A stretch of DNA of 64,000 nt, from NCBI GenBank assembly GCA_040289905.1, contig PSMA01000012.1:16717-80716 (forward strand). The letters are read 5' to 3'. Numbering within the stretch: position 1 is the stretch's first letter; each line of letters begins with the position of its first letter. This stretch comes from OLB17 sp040289905 (GTDB lineage Bacteria > Acidobacteriota > Blastocatellia > Pyrinomonadales > Pyrinomonadaceae). This document shows positions 44,823-52,744 of this stretch, piece by piece. Under the pieces are notes generated by a model, which did no database searches, was not told where the DNA came from, and saw only the letters and a list, made by a program, of their open reading frames with translations. A program made the translations under genes and the position numbers.

Positions 44823-45170
44823 TTATTGTTCGGTCTCGAATTCCTGCGCCGCGGGCTCCTTGAATTTGAGAACTTTATCGAGCATTTCGGCGCATTCCGC
44901 GCTTCGTGCTGCAAGTTGTAGATCTGCTTGTTGCTGGGCGGCCAGGAGTTGGTGGTATTCGTCTGCGATGTGAAGAGCTGCGAGAATCGCAACTTTTAGC
45001 GAATCGACTGTAAATGTGCCCGAGGAAATCTCGCGCATCTTATTGTCTACATATTCGGCAAGTTTAAGAATATATTCGTTGTCCCCGTCGGATCGGATAC
45101 TGTAGGTTTGATTGTAGATCTCAACCCGGACTGTCTGCTCCGGCTCGTGCTTTTTCGGTGTTTCGGTCAT
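44823..45170 (-). CDS. zapA: Cell division protein ZapA
   Basis: FtsZ-ring stabiliser. The 115-residue protein has the N-terminal ZapA strand-helix unit (VRVEIYNQTYSIRSDGDNEY, LKLAEYVDNKMREISS) and the long helix (VDSLKVAILAALHIADEYHQ) leading into a C-terminal coiled coil rich in Gln and Ala. It overlaps the upstream coiled-coil gene at TAATG, so the two are coupled. The candidate 6S RNA lies downstream. Confidence 0.93.
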   Translation of the reverse strand: MTETPKKHEPEQTVRVEIYNQTYSIRSDGDNEYILKLAEYVDNKMREISSGTFTVDSLKVAILAALHIADEYHQLLAAQQQADLQLAARSAECAEMLDKVLKFKEPAAQEFETEQ

Positions 45171-45457
45171 TACGCGTGCCTCCCGATGGACTCGGCCGGC
45201 TCGACGTCCAGAATCGTCATTGCATCCAGCATTGCTTCAACCTTAATTTGAATTGCGTCACGCTCGGATAACAGAGCCGCAATTTTTTCCTCCAGTCGCG
45301 TGCGCTCGGCCTCAAGCTCGGCTGCAACGCGACGCAGCTTCTCTAGTTCGCGCTCGATTGCGTCTTTCTCCTCGCGCATTCGCTTTGCATATTCGATCGT
45401 TAAATAGATTTTGTCCTCAAGGTGCGAGAACTTTTCCATTCCCGTTAGGCCGTTCAT
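45170..45457 (-). CDS. ZapB-like coiled-coil protein
   Basis: Short protein of 95 residues that is almost entirely one coiled coil (EEKDAIERELEKLRRVAAEL, RTRLEEKIAALLSERDAIQ). It starts MNGLTGMEKFSHLEDKIYLT. Size, composition and position immediately before zapA with overlapping codons (TAATG) suggest the ZapB-like partner that bridges ZapA and the divisome. Coiled-coil sequence alone is weak evidence, so the name rests on context. It follows pheT by 111 bases. Confidence 0.7.
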   Translation of the reverse strand: MNGLTGMEKFSHLEDKIYLTIEYAKRMREEKDAIERELEKLRRVAAELEAERTRLEEKIAALLSERDAIQIKVEAMLDAMTILDVEPAESIGRHA

Positions 45458-45568
45458 TGCGCAATCTCCACATTTAAGGGCTTTTTACTGAATCGCCAGG
45501 TTACCGATTATGTGTCCTTTTACGATAAAGTTCAAGTCTCCGCGCTGGAATACTGACTATGAATTTAG

Positions 45569-47647
45569 TTACCGACGTTGGATACCTAGCTCGGCCTCAA
45601 TTCCACGGATAAAAGCTTCGTGCGCCGCAGCTACGTCCTCGTCGGTCAGCGTCCTATCGTCACTTCGATATTCGAAACGCATAGTCAGCGAACGCATTCC
45701 ATCGGGCAGCCCAGCGCCGTCGAAAATATCGACAAAATCAACGTGACGAAGTATTTCGGGTCTTGAATGAGACGCAGTTCTGTTGAAGCGGTCAAGCGTT
45801 AGATCCGGAGAGACAAGGAACGAGACATCGCGAATTACCGACGGAAAGCGCGGAACCGGTTTGTAAATCGAGCGCTCAACTTTTGCGTTCAAAACTGCAG
45901 CAAGGTCGATCTCAGCTGCGTAGACTGGTTTGCGAAACTTGTATTCAGCGGCAATTTTTCCGTTCAACCGACCGATGTAGCCGATCTTTTCACTCCCGAG
46001 CCAAATCGCGGCGGTCTGTCCCGGAGTTAAATGCCTTACCTCGGCTTCGATAAATTTCAGCGACGGGGCGCCGATCGCCTCGATAACTGCCTCGAGAATG
46101 CCTTTGGCGTCAAAGAAATCAAGGTTACGCGTTGGCTCGGCTCGACCCGCGAGCATTTCGCCACCGGTGATTACCATCGCAAATGCCTCGCGTTCAAGCG
46201 GTAGCTCACCTGCCTTTCCAGCAGCGAAAATTGTTCCGATCTCGAACAGTTTCAGGTTGTTTTGCTGATGATTGAAATTCAGCCGGACGGCATCGAGCAA
46301 GCCGGGTAAAAGCGTCGGACGCATTCGGATTGCTCCTTCGATGACAGAATCACGAAGCGTTACGGGGCCGGCATTGGCTAACCGGGCTGCAAGAGAGGGA
46401 ATTGCATCATAAAATGAGTCATTCCGTGTGTCGATAAAGCTATAAGTGATCGCTTCCCGACATCCATATTCGACGAGAACCTGCCGGAGCACGCGCTTTC
46501 GCTCTTCGCCTGCACGATATTGGCCGGCTCCAGTGCCCATCGCAATTTGGGAGCCGATCTTATCGTAACCAAAATGGCGTGCAACTTCTTCGACAAGATC
46601 TTCTTTGATTGCTAAATCGTACCTCCATGTTGGCGGAAAGTATTCGCTATCGGACGGCTTACCGATGCCTAATCTTGAAAGAATCATGTCGGCTTCCGAT
46701 TTGTCTACAGATAGCCCCGTCAAAGCTAAAACAGCCGCGGAGATGTCGGGAACGGTTATAACTGTTCGATCCGGTTTAACGGGATAAATATCGATGATGT
46801 CTCCCGCGGAGCCTCCCGCGATCGACGTTATAAGCTCCGCCGCCCTGTTTGAGGCTCGGATGAGATTTTCAATGTCGACGCCGCGTTCAAATCGATAACT
46901 TGCCTCGGTAGTCAAACCGAGCCGACGCGATGTCCGACGGATCGATTCCCGTTTAAAATACGCCACCTCCAAAAACACATTCTTTGTCTTCGGATCAATA
47001 GAGCTCGCTCGGCCGCCCATAACGCCCGCGATTGCCACCGGCTTTTCGGCGTCACAGATTGCGAGCATTTCGGAATCGAGTTCGCGCTCGAGTTCATCTA
47101 GCGTAACAATTTTTTCACCTTCGCGCGCGCGCCGAACGACGATCCGCCCTTCGGAAAGCGTATCGAAATCAAAAGCATGCATCGGCTGCCCGAGCTCGTG
47201 CATAACAAAGTTTGTTACGTCCGCAACATTGTTGATGCTCCGCTCACCAATAGACTCGAGTCGGCGAACCAGCCAATCTGGTGACGGCCCAATCCGGACG
47301 TCGCGGATAATTCGGCCGGTAAAGCGATAACAAAGGTCCGCTGCCTCGATTTTGACAACATCCGGCGCCAAGATTAGTGGAAAAGGAATTTCGTCGACGC
47401 TGACGGATTCGTCGGCCTGGGCTAAAAGTAATCGTGTCCCGTAGATAGCCGCGACCTCACGCGCAACGCCAAGATGCGAGAGACAATCCGGCCGATTCGA
47501 CGTGAGATCGATGTCTAAAATCCAATCGTCTTGAAAGGCACTTATACCTTCGACGGCTAAACCCACGCGAGTCAAATCCTCGGCGAGCTGCTCGCAATCG
47601 GCGTCGAAATCGACGAGTGATTTAAGCCAGTTGAAACTAATGATCAT
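45569..47647 (-). CDS. pheT: Phenylalanyl-tRNA synthetase beta subunit, lacking the EMAP insert
   Basis: Beta chain of the alpha2-beta2 enzyme charging tRNA-Phe. It has the B1 start (MIISFNWLKSLVDFDADCEQ), DLTSNRPDCLSHLGVAREVA, the B3/B4 editing region (VADVTNFVMHELGQPMHAFD, GVMGG), the B5 region (YRFERGVDIENLIRASNRA) and a C-terminal ferredoxin-fold anticodon-binding domain (RFPSVIRDVSFLV). At 692 residues it is about 100 shorter than E. coli PheT: between residue 38 and DWILDIDLTSNRPD the OB-fold (EMAP/tRNA-binding) insert is absent. pheS lies upstream with 48 bases between. Confidence 0.96.
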   Translation of the reverse strand: MIISFNWLKSLVDFDADCEQLAEDLTRVGLAVEGISAFQDDWILDIDLTSNRPDCLSHLGVAREVAAIYGTRLLLAQADESVSVDEIPFPLILAPDVVKIEAADLCYRFTGRIIRDVRIGPSPDWLVRRLESIGERSINNVADVTNFVMHELGQPMHAFDFDTLSEGRIVVRRAREGEKIVTLDELERELDSEMLAICDAEKPVAIAGVMGGRASSIDPKTKNVFLEVAYFKRESIRRTSRRLGLTTEASYRFERGVDIENLIRASNRAAELITSIAGGSAGDIIDIYPVKPDRTVITVPDISAAVLALTGLSVDKSEADMILSRLGIGKPSDSEYFPPTWRYDLAIKEDLVEEVARHFGYDKIGSQIAMGTGAGQYRAGEERKRVLRQVLVEYGCREAITYSFIDTRNDSFYDAIPSLAARLANAGPVTLRDSVIEGAIRMRPTLLPGLLDAVRLNFNHQQNNLKLFEIGTIFAAGKAGELPLEREAFAMVITGGEMLAGRAEPTRNLDFFDAKGILEAVIEAIGAPSLKFIEAEVRHLTPGQTAAIWLGSEKIGYIGRLNGKIAAEYKFRKPVYAAEIDLAAVLNAKVERSIYKPVPRFPSVIRDVSFLVSPDLTLDRFNRTASHSRPEILRHVDFVDIFDGAGLPDGMRSLTMRFEYRSDDRTLTDEDVAAAHEAFIRGIEAELGIQRR

Positions 47648-47695
47648 AAAAATCGCGCAATTGCCGTGTCGGTTTCGTTCACTCTGAAGTCGAGA

Positions 47696-48787
47696 TTATT
47701 TGAATTGTTCGGCAAAACGAACGTCGTTCTCGAACATTTGACGGATGTCATCGATGTTGTACATAAGCGCAGCCATACGTTCGAGACCGAACCCAAAGGC
47801 GAATCCGGAATATTCCGTCGGGTCAATTTCACACGCGCGAAGAACATTCGGATGCACCATTCCCGAGCCGCCAAGCTCGATCCAGCCGGAGCCCTTGCAA
47901 GGCCGACAACGATCGCCATCGGCCTCGCCGCTGCCGCCGCAGGTAAAACAGGAGAAGTCAAATTCCGCACTCGGCTCCGTAAATGGGAAATATGACGGGC
48001 GAAAACGGGTTACGGTCTCGGGTCCGAACAGTCGTTGGAGCCATTCGCTTACAGTGCCTTTCAGATGCGCCATCGTAATGCCTTTATCGACACAGAGACC
48101 CTCGATCTGGTGGAACATTGGAACATGGGTCATATCCGGAGTGTCGCGGCGAAAGACCTTTCCGGGTGCTATTATTTGTAATGGAACGCCTCGCCTTTCC
48201 ATTACGCGAATTTGAACTGTCGATGTCTGAGACCGCAGTGCAAGGCCGTCCGTTGTGTAAAACGTGTCCTGCGACTCACGAGCCGGGTGGCCTTCGGGAA
48301 TATTAAGTGCGTCGAAATTGTAATAATCCGTTTCGATTTCTCGATCGTCTTCGATCGCGTAGCCCATTGAAACAAAAATATCCTCGATACGTTGCCGCAG
48401 AAGCGTTATCGGGTGAAGGCTGCCACGAAGAATGCGTCTCCCGGGAAGTGTCACGTCGATACGTTCGCGTTCGACGCGAAGCCCTTCGAGGCGACTGGAA
48501 AGTGAATGCTGTAGCCGATCGAGCGTTTCGGTGATTTGCTTTTCAGTTTCCTGCACCAATTTACCGAAAACGCCCCGCTCGTCGGCCGGAACTCGGCCAA
48601 TTAATTTTTTCAGCTCAGCTAAGCGCGAACGTTTGCCAGTATGGCGGATTCGAAGTTCCTCGGTTCGTTTTAGCGCCGACTCGGCCTCTTCCCAACTAGC
48701 GTTTTCCAGATCGACGGCTGAAATCGCTTGGATCTCGGCCGAAAACTCGCTGAGTAAATCTTCAACTGACTCTTTAGTATCGGACAT
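47696..48787 (-). CDS. pheS: Phenylalanyl-tRNA synthetase alpha subunit
   Basis: Catalytic class II chain, about 363 residues from ATG 48787 (the frame is open to TTG 48796). An N-terminal coiled coil (about 1-85) binds tRNA-Phe. Catalytic motifs are HPITLLRQRIEDIFVSMGY, HPARESQDTFYT, RVMERRGVPLQIIAPGKVFR (motif 2), FHQIEGLCVDKGITMAHLKG and FAFGFGLERMAAL (motif 3). A four-Cys insertion FTCGGSGEADGDRCRPCKGS before GMVHPNVLRA is a variant found in many bacterial PheS. It is the first gene of the leftward run through pheT, the ZapB-like gene, zapA and the 6S candidate. Confidence 0.97.
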   Translation of the reverse strand: MSDTKESVEDLLSEFSAEIQAISAVDLENASWEEAESALKRTEELRIRHTGKRSRLAELKKLIGRVPADERGVFGKLVQETEKQITETLDRLQHSLSSRLEGLRVERERIDVTLPGRRILRGSLHPITLLRQRIEDIFVSMGYAIEDDREIETDYYNFDALNIPEGHPARESQDTFYTTDGLALRSQTSTVQIRVMERRGVPLQIIAPGKVFRRDTPDMTHVPMFHQIEGLCVDKGITMAHLKGTVSEWLQRLFGPETVTRFRPSYFPFTEPSAEFDFSCFTCGGSGEADGDRCRPCKGSGWIELGGSGMVHPNVLRACEIDPTEYSGFAFGFGLERMAALMYNIDDIRQMFENDVRFAEQFK

Positions 48788-48943
48788 AAATAACAAAGGA
48801 TAAACGAAACCGGGTAGGGAAACTCTCCCGATTGAATTTTAGCAATTAGTCCAGTGCTTTCAAACTCGCGATTGGATACCGGAGGCGGCACTTTGTTATC
48901 ATTGCTTTTTGATTTGGATCAAACCACGGCGATAAAGAAAAAA

Positions 48944-49990
48944 ATGAAAGCGATTGTTAAAAGCAAAGCCGAGCCCGGCCTTTGGATCGAAGAAGTGCCG
49001 GAGCCACAATTAGGGATCAACGATGTCCTGATTCGAGTGAAAAAAGGTGGAATTTGTGGCACAGATCTGCATATCTACAACTGGGACCATTGGGCGCAAG
49101 CAACGATCAAGATACCGACAATCATTGGACATGAATTCGTCGGCGAGATTGTCGAAGTCGGCTCGAACGTCATCGACTTTCAGCCGGACGATATCGTCTC
49201 TGCCGAGGGACACCTTGTTTGCGGGCGATGTCGAAATTGTATGGCGGGCCGCCGCGCGCTTTGCGCGAATACCCGTGGGATCGGCGTCAATACCGATGGT
49301 GGCTTCGCAGAATTGATCGCCGTCCCATACACAAATATTTGGAAACACAAGCCGGATATCGACCTTGAAGTTGCGGCTATTTTTNNNNNNNNNNNNNNNN
49401 NNNNNNNNNNNNNNNNNNNNNNNNNNNNNNNNNNNNNNNNNNNNNNNNNNNNNNNNNNNNNNNNNNNNNNNNNNNNNNNNNNNNNNNNNNNNNNNNNNNN
49501 NNNAGTCGCCCGCCATGCCGGTGCAAGGCATATCGTAATCACGGACGTTAACTCATACCGCTTGGAGCTGGCTCGTCAAATGGGCGCCGTTTCGATGGCC
49601 GTCGATATTCGTGAAACGCCGTTGCGTGAGGTGCAAAAGCAGCTCGGGATGAAGGAAGGTTTTGATGTCGGTTTCGAAATGTCGGGCGTGCCGGCCGCAT
49701 TCACCGAAATGATCGCAAATATGTTCCATGGCGGCCGAATTGCTATGCTCGGCATTCCGGCGGATCAGTTTGCGATTGATTGGAAAACCGTAGTCTTCAA
49801 TATGCTGACAATAAAGGGAATTTATGGACGGCAGATGTACGAGACTTGGTATCAAATGAGTGTCTTGCTTGAAACTGGATTGGATATCAAACCGGTAATC
49901 ACTCATCGTCTTCACTATACCGAATTCGAGAAAGGATTCGAGGCGATCCGCTCGGGCAATTGCGGCAAGGTCGTGCTTGATTTTTCGTGA
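48944..49990 (+). CDS. tdh: L-threonine 3-dehydrogenase, interrupted by assembly gap
   Basis: Zinc-dependent alcohol-dehydrogenase-family enzyme oxidising threonine to 2-amino-3-oxobutyrate with NAD. ATG 48944 matches the family start (MKAIVKSKAEPGLWIEEVPE); the frame is open to 48854. Visible motifs are GGICGTDLHIYNWD with the catalytic zinc Cys and GHEFVGEIVEVG with the His/Glu. The structural zinc Cys set is VCGRCRNCMAGRRALC. The NAD-binding glycine loop falls in 119 N. After the gap the frame resumes correctly (VARHAGARHIVITDVNSYRL) to HRLHYTEFEKGFEAIRSGNC. kbl follows directly, so this is the tdh-kbl threonine-to-glycine operon. Confidence 0.95.
   Translation: MKAIVKSKAEPGLWIEEVPEPQLGINDVLIRVKKGGICGTDLHIYNWDHWAQATIKIPTIIGHEFVGEIVEVGSNVIDFQPDDIVSAEGHLVCGRCRNCMAGRRALCANTRGIGVNTDGGFAELIAVPYTNIWKHKPDIDLEVAAIFXXXXXXXXXXXXXXXXXXXXXXXXXXXXXXXXXXXXXXXXVARHAGARHIVITDVNSYRLELARQMGAVSMAVDIRETPLREVQKQLGMKEGFDVGFEMSGVPAAFTEMIANMFHGGRIAMLGIPADQFAIDWKTVVFNMLTIKGIYGRQMYETWYQMSVLLETGLDIKPVITHRLHYTEFEKGFEAIRSGNCGKVVLDFS
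49385..49503. other. Assembly gap of 119 N inside tdh
   Basis: A run of 119 undetermined bases. With one flanking base it spans 40 codons and keeps the tdh frame open. E. coli Tdh has about 34 residues between the equivalent flanks (VAAIF and VA(K/R)H.GAR), so the gap size is close to, but about six codons longer than, expectation. This fits a gap length estimated from read pairs rather than exact. Confidence 0.99.
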
Positions 49991-50070
49991 GTTTTACGTG
50001 TGCCGCTAGCGCATTAGGTTTCACAATCCTGTATCTAATCGAACGAAAGTTTCAAACATCAAATACGCTT

Positions 50071-51252
50071 ATGTATGGAAGAATCAAAGAACACTTGGAA
50101 TTGTCACTAAAGGACATCCGAAATGCCGGGCTCTACAAGACTGAGCGTGTTATCGAAGGGCCGCAAGATGCAAAAATCCGCGTCGGTGGGCGCGAAGTCT
50201 TGAATATGTGCGCCAATAATTATCTCGGCCTATCCGATAGCCCGGAAGTTATCGATGCGGCACGCAAGGCTCTAGAACGCTGGGGCTACGGTCTGTCCTC
50301 GGTTCGTTTTATTTGCGGAACGCAGACGATTCATAAAGAACTGGAAACGAAGATCAGCGAGTTTCTCGGAACCGAGGATACAATTCTCTATACTTCGTGC
50401 TTTGACGCAAACGGCGGATTATTTGAGTCGATCTTAGGTGATGAGGATGCGGTTATTTCAGATGAGTTGAACCACGCGAGCATTATCGACGGTATTCGCC
50501 TCTGCAAAGCTCAGCGATTCCGCTATCGCAATAATGATATGGAGGATTTGGAGGCAAAACTACGGGCTGCCGCCGATAGCCGTTTTAGGTTAATCGCTAC
50601 CGACGGCGTTTTTTCGATGGACGGATATATTGCAAACCTGCCCGCGATCTGTGATTTAGCGGAAAAATATGACGCGCTCGTAATGGTTGACGATTCCCAT
50701 TCAGTCGGTTTTATGGGCCGCACCGGACGCGGGACCCATGAATATCACAACGTCATGGGCCGAGTCGATATAATCACGGGGACTCTCGGAAAAGCTCTCG
50801 GCGGAGCTAGCGGCGGCTACACAAGCGGTCGGAAGGAGATCATCGAAATGCTTCGGCAGCGTTCGCGCCCGTATTTATTTTCCAATTCCGTCGCGCCGGC
50901 TATTGTCGCTGCCTCGATCGCGGCCTTGGATCTCGTAAGCCAATCGACTCAACTTCGCGATCGCTTGAATGAAAACACTCGCTATTTCCGAAATGCGATC
51001 GAGCGAATCGGGCTCGAGGTCTTGCCTGGCGAGCACCCAATCGTTCCCATTATGTTTGGCGACGCGGCCCCTGCAGTCAAAATGGCGGAAAAATTGCTTG
51101 AGAAAGGCGTTTATGTAATTCCTTTTTCCTTTCCCGTCGTGCCAAAAAACAAAGCTCGGATTCGTACGCAAGTCTCGGCGGCTCATAATCGCGAGGACCT
51201 AGATTTTGCGATACAAAAATTTGCCGAAGCGAAATCCGAGCTTCGGTTATAA
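50071..51252 (+). CDS. kbl: Glycine C-acetyltransferase (2-amino-3-ketobutyrate CoA ligase)
   Basis: PLP enzyme that cleaves 2-amino-3-oxobutyrate with CoA to glycine and acetyl-CoA, completing the Tdh pathway. ATG 50071 gives 393 residues and aligns with the E. coli start (a few residues before LFKEERII/LYKTERVI); the frame is open to 49987, overlapping tdh. Motifs include NMCANNYLGLSDSPEV, GTQTIHKELE, DELNHASIIDGIRL, VMVDDSHSVGFMGRTGRG, and the PLP Lys in ITGTLGKALGGASGGY near residue 238. A leftward terminator lies just after its stop. Confidence 0.97.
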   Translation: MYGRIKEHLELSLKDIRNAGLYKTERVIEGPQDAKIRVGGREVLNMCANNYLGLSDSPEVIDAARKALERWGYGLSSVRFICGTQTIHKELETKISEFLGTEDTILYTSCFDANGGLFESILGDEDAVISDELNHASIIDGIRLCKAQRFRYRNNDMEDLEAKLRAAADSRFRLIATDGVFSMDGYIANLPAICDLAEKYDALVMVDDSHSVGFMGRTGRGTHEYHNVMGRVDIITGTLGKALGGASGGYTSGRKEIIEMLRQRSRPYLFSNSVAPAIVAASIAALDLVSQSTQLRDRLNENTRYFRNAIERIGLEVLPGEHPIVPIMFGDAAPAVKMAEKLLEKGVYVIPFSFPVVPKNKARIRTQVSAAHNREDLDFAIQKFAEAKSELRL

Positions 51253-51281
51253 AAAAGGGGCGGAATTCAGTGGAATCCCGC
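51251..51281 (-). terminator. Intrinsic terminator of the thrS-infC-rpmI-rplT operon
   Basis: Read on the minus strand, GCGGGATTC (51281-51273) pairs with GAATTCCGC (51268-51260) with one mismatch around a four-base loop, followed by CCC and TTTTTT (51256-51251). It lies 50 bases beyond the rplT stop and just past the convergent kbl stop. Confidence 0.82.
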
Positions 51282-51330
51282 TCCGCATCTACGGTAATAA
51301 AGCGCTTTTGTGAATGCTTCGTTACTATAT

Positions 51331-51705
51331 TTACGCGGCGGCGTGTTTATTTCCAATCGCGTCTTTTGCTTGGCCGGCAACCATCGCAAACGCTTCCGGT
51401 TGCTTGACGGCTAAATCGGCCAAGGATTTCCTGTCAAGCTCGATACCAGCAAGTTTCAACCCGTACATAAGTTGCGAGTATTTCAAATCGTTTAATCTGC
51501 ACGCCGCGTTGATTCTGACGATCCATAGTCTGCGGAAGTCACGTTTTTTCAATTTTCGGCCGGTATAGGCAAATGTTAATGCACGCTCAACCGACTCCTT
51601 TGCAGAGCGGTAGAGCTTTGATTTTGTGCCCCTGTAACCTTTTGCAAGGCCGAGTATCTTTTTGCGCTTTTCAAGGCGCTTGTTACCACGTTTTGCTCTT
51701 GGCAT
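51331..51705 (-). CDS. rplT: 50S ribosomal protein L20
   Basis: Early 23S rRNA-binding assembly protein. It starts MPRAKRGNKRLEKRKKILGL with the basic N-terminal extension, then AKGYRGTKSKLYRSAKESVE and RDFRRLWIVRINAACRLNDL. The 124 residues slightly exceed E. coli L20 (118) at the C-terminus. It is the last gene of the thrS-infC-rpmI-rplT operon. L20 commonly represses its own operon by binding an upstream mRNA structure; none could be identified here by eye in the 85-base gap after rpmI. Confidence 0.98.
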   Translation of the reverse strand: MPRAKRGNKRLEKRKKILGLAKGYRGTKSKLYRSAKESVERALTFAYTGRKLKKRDFRRLWIVRINAACRLNDLKYSQLMYGLKLAGIELDRKSLADLAVKQPEAFAMVAGQAKDAIGNKHAAA

Positions 51706-51790
51706 AAAATCTCTCCAATTTCTAACAATCTCAAAAATCTTGGCTCATCGAATGTGATTTCAAAATCAACCTTTCATACTTAGAATCAGG

Positions 51791-51994
51791 CTATTCACGG
51801 CCGTAAGGAAGCATTCGCTCAACCCGCTTTTGATCGGCTTCGGAAACAAGCGTATCAATGTCAAGGTTGCGTTTACGTTTATTTGATTTCTTAGTCAAAA
51901 TGTGACGCGCATGCGAATGGCCGCGTTTAAATTTTCCGGTTGCGGTCGAGCGAAATCGCTTTGCAGCACCCTTGTGCGTTTTCAGTTTTGGCAT
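51791..51994 (-). CDS. rpmI: 50S ribosomal protein L35
   Basis: Small basic ribosomal protein of 67 residues: MPKLKTHKGAAKRFRSTATG, then FKRGHSHARHILTKKSNKRK and a C-terminal DQKRVERMLPYGRE. All match the L35 family. It lies 24 bases after infC. On the minus strand GGGAGAA precedes the ATG, so it has its own good ribosome site. Confidence 0.98.
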   Translation of the reverse strand: MPKLKTHKGAAKRFRSTATGKFKRGHSHARHILTKKSNKRKRNLDIDTLVSEADQKRVERMLPYGRE

Positions 51995-52018
51995 AAATTT
52001 GTTCTCCCTTCACGTAAT

Positions 52019-52717
52019 TTAAAATATTTCGTCTTCATCCGTATCGGATGTCGGTTCCGCCGGAGAATCGGGCTCGGTCTTTCTGCCGCTTTTCTCCTTT
52101 TTCTTACCGACTTCGGCGTTTGGAGCTGCTGAAATATGCTGCTGGGATTTTTTTACCTCCGCGACGCCTTTTCTCGGTACAAAGATTGTGAACATCTGAT
52201 AGCCTTCCATCTTAGGAGCTACTTCGACGTCCGCAATATCCTGCAAATCCATTGCCAGCCGCTCGAGGATCCTTGCCCCGAGCTCACGATGCGACATCTC
52301 ACGGCCACGAAATGCGATTGCTGCCCGGACCTTGTCGCCGTCATAAAGCCATTCGCGGGCATGTTTCATCCGGTATTCGTAATCGTGATCATCGGTTCCC
52401 GGGCGGAACTTGATTTCTTTTACCTGAACGGTTACTTGCTTTTTCTTTGCCTCATGAGCCTTTTTCTTTTGCTCGTAGAGGAATTTTCCGTAATCGATCA
52501 GTTTGCATACCGGCGGATTCGCGTTCGGCGCTATCTCTACGAGGTCAACGCCGCGGTTACGTGCTTCCTGGACCGCGTCCCGAGTATCCATAATGCCGAG
52601 CGTTTGGCCTTCCTCTGTTACGACGCGGACGGATGGAACTCGAATCCGCTCATTGGTCCGATGCAGCGGTTCTCGCTGCCGCGGACGAAAGTTTCTTCCA
52701 CCAAATCTTCTAGCGAT
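52019..52717 (-). CDS. infC: Translation initiation factor IF-3 with ATC start
   Basis: Factor that keeps 30S subunits free and checks the start codon. The first in-frame ATG (52591) lies in the middle of the N-terminal domain, and the frame upstream encodes the missing IF-3 sequence: TNERIRVPSVRVVTEEGQTL. Extending back, a perfect AGGAGG (52728-52723) sits five bases before ATC at 52717, giving (M)ARRFGGRNFRPRQREPLHR and 232 residues. infC is known to use rare AUU/AUC/AUA starts for autoregulation, so ATC is proposed. The C-terminal domain has YRMKHAREWLYDGDKVRAAI and FRGREMSHRELG. An acidic tail of about 40 residues exceeds E. coli IF-3. Confidence 0.93.
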   Translation of the reverse strand: MARRFGGRNFRPRQREPLHRTNERIRVPSVRVVTEEGQTLGIMDTRDAVQEARNRGVDLVEIAPNANPPVCKLIDYGKFLYEQKKKAHEAKKKQVTVQVKEIKFRPGTDDHDYEYRMKHAREWLYDGDKVRAAIAFRGREMSHRELGARILERLAMDLQDIADVEVAPKMEGYQMFTIFVPRKGVAEVKKSQQHISAAPNAEVGKKKEKSGRKTEPDSPAEPTSDTDEDEIF

Positions 52718-52728
52718 ATGAGCCTCCT
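52715..52728 (-). promoter_or_regulatory. infC Shine-Dalgarno and ATC start codon
   Basis: AGGAGG at 52728-52723, spacer CTCAT, then ATC at 52717-52715 on the minus strand. There is no ATG, GTG or TTG at a usable distance from this strong site in the infC frame. This is the arrangement expected for IF-3 self-repression through start-codon discrimination. Confidence 0.75.
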
Positions 52729-52744
52729 ATGGCAAAATCCGTTC

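Noticed and set aside
44557..44973. 138-codon plus-strand open frame over the 6S candidate and zapA
   Set aside because: Mostly antisense to zapA and to the structured RNA; low-complexity Ser/Arg/Cys translation.
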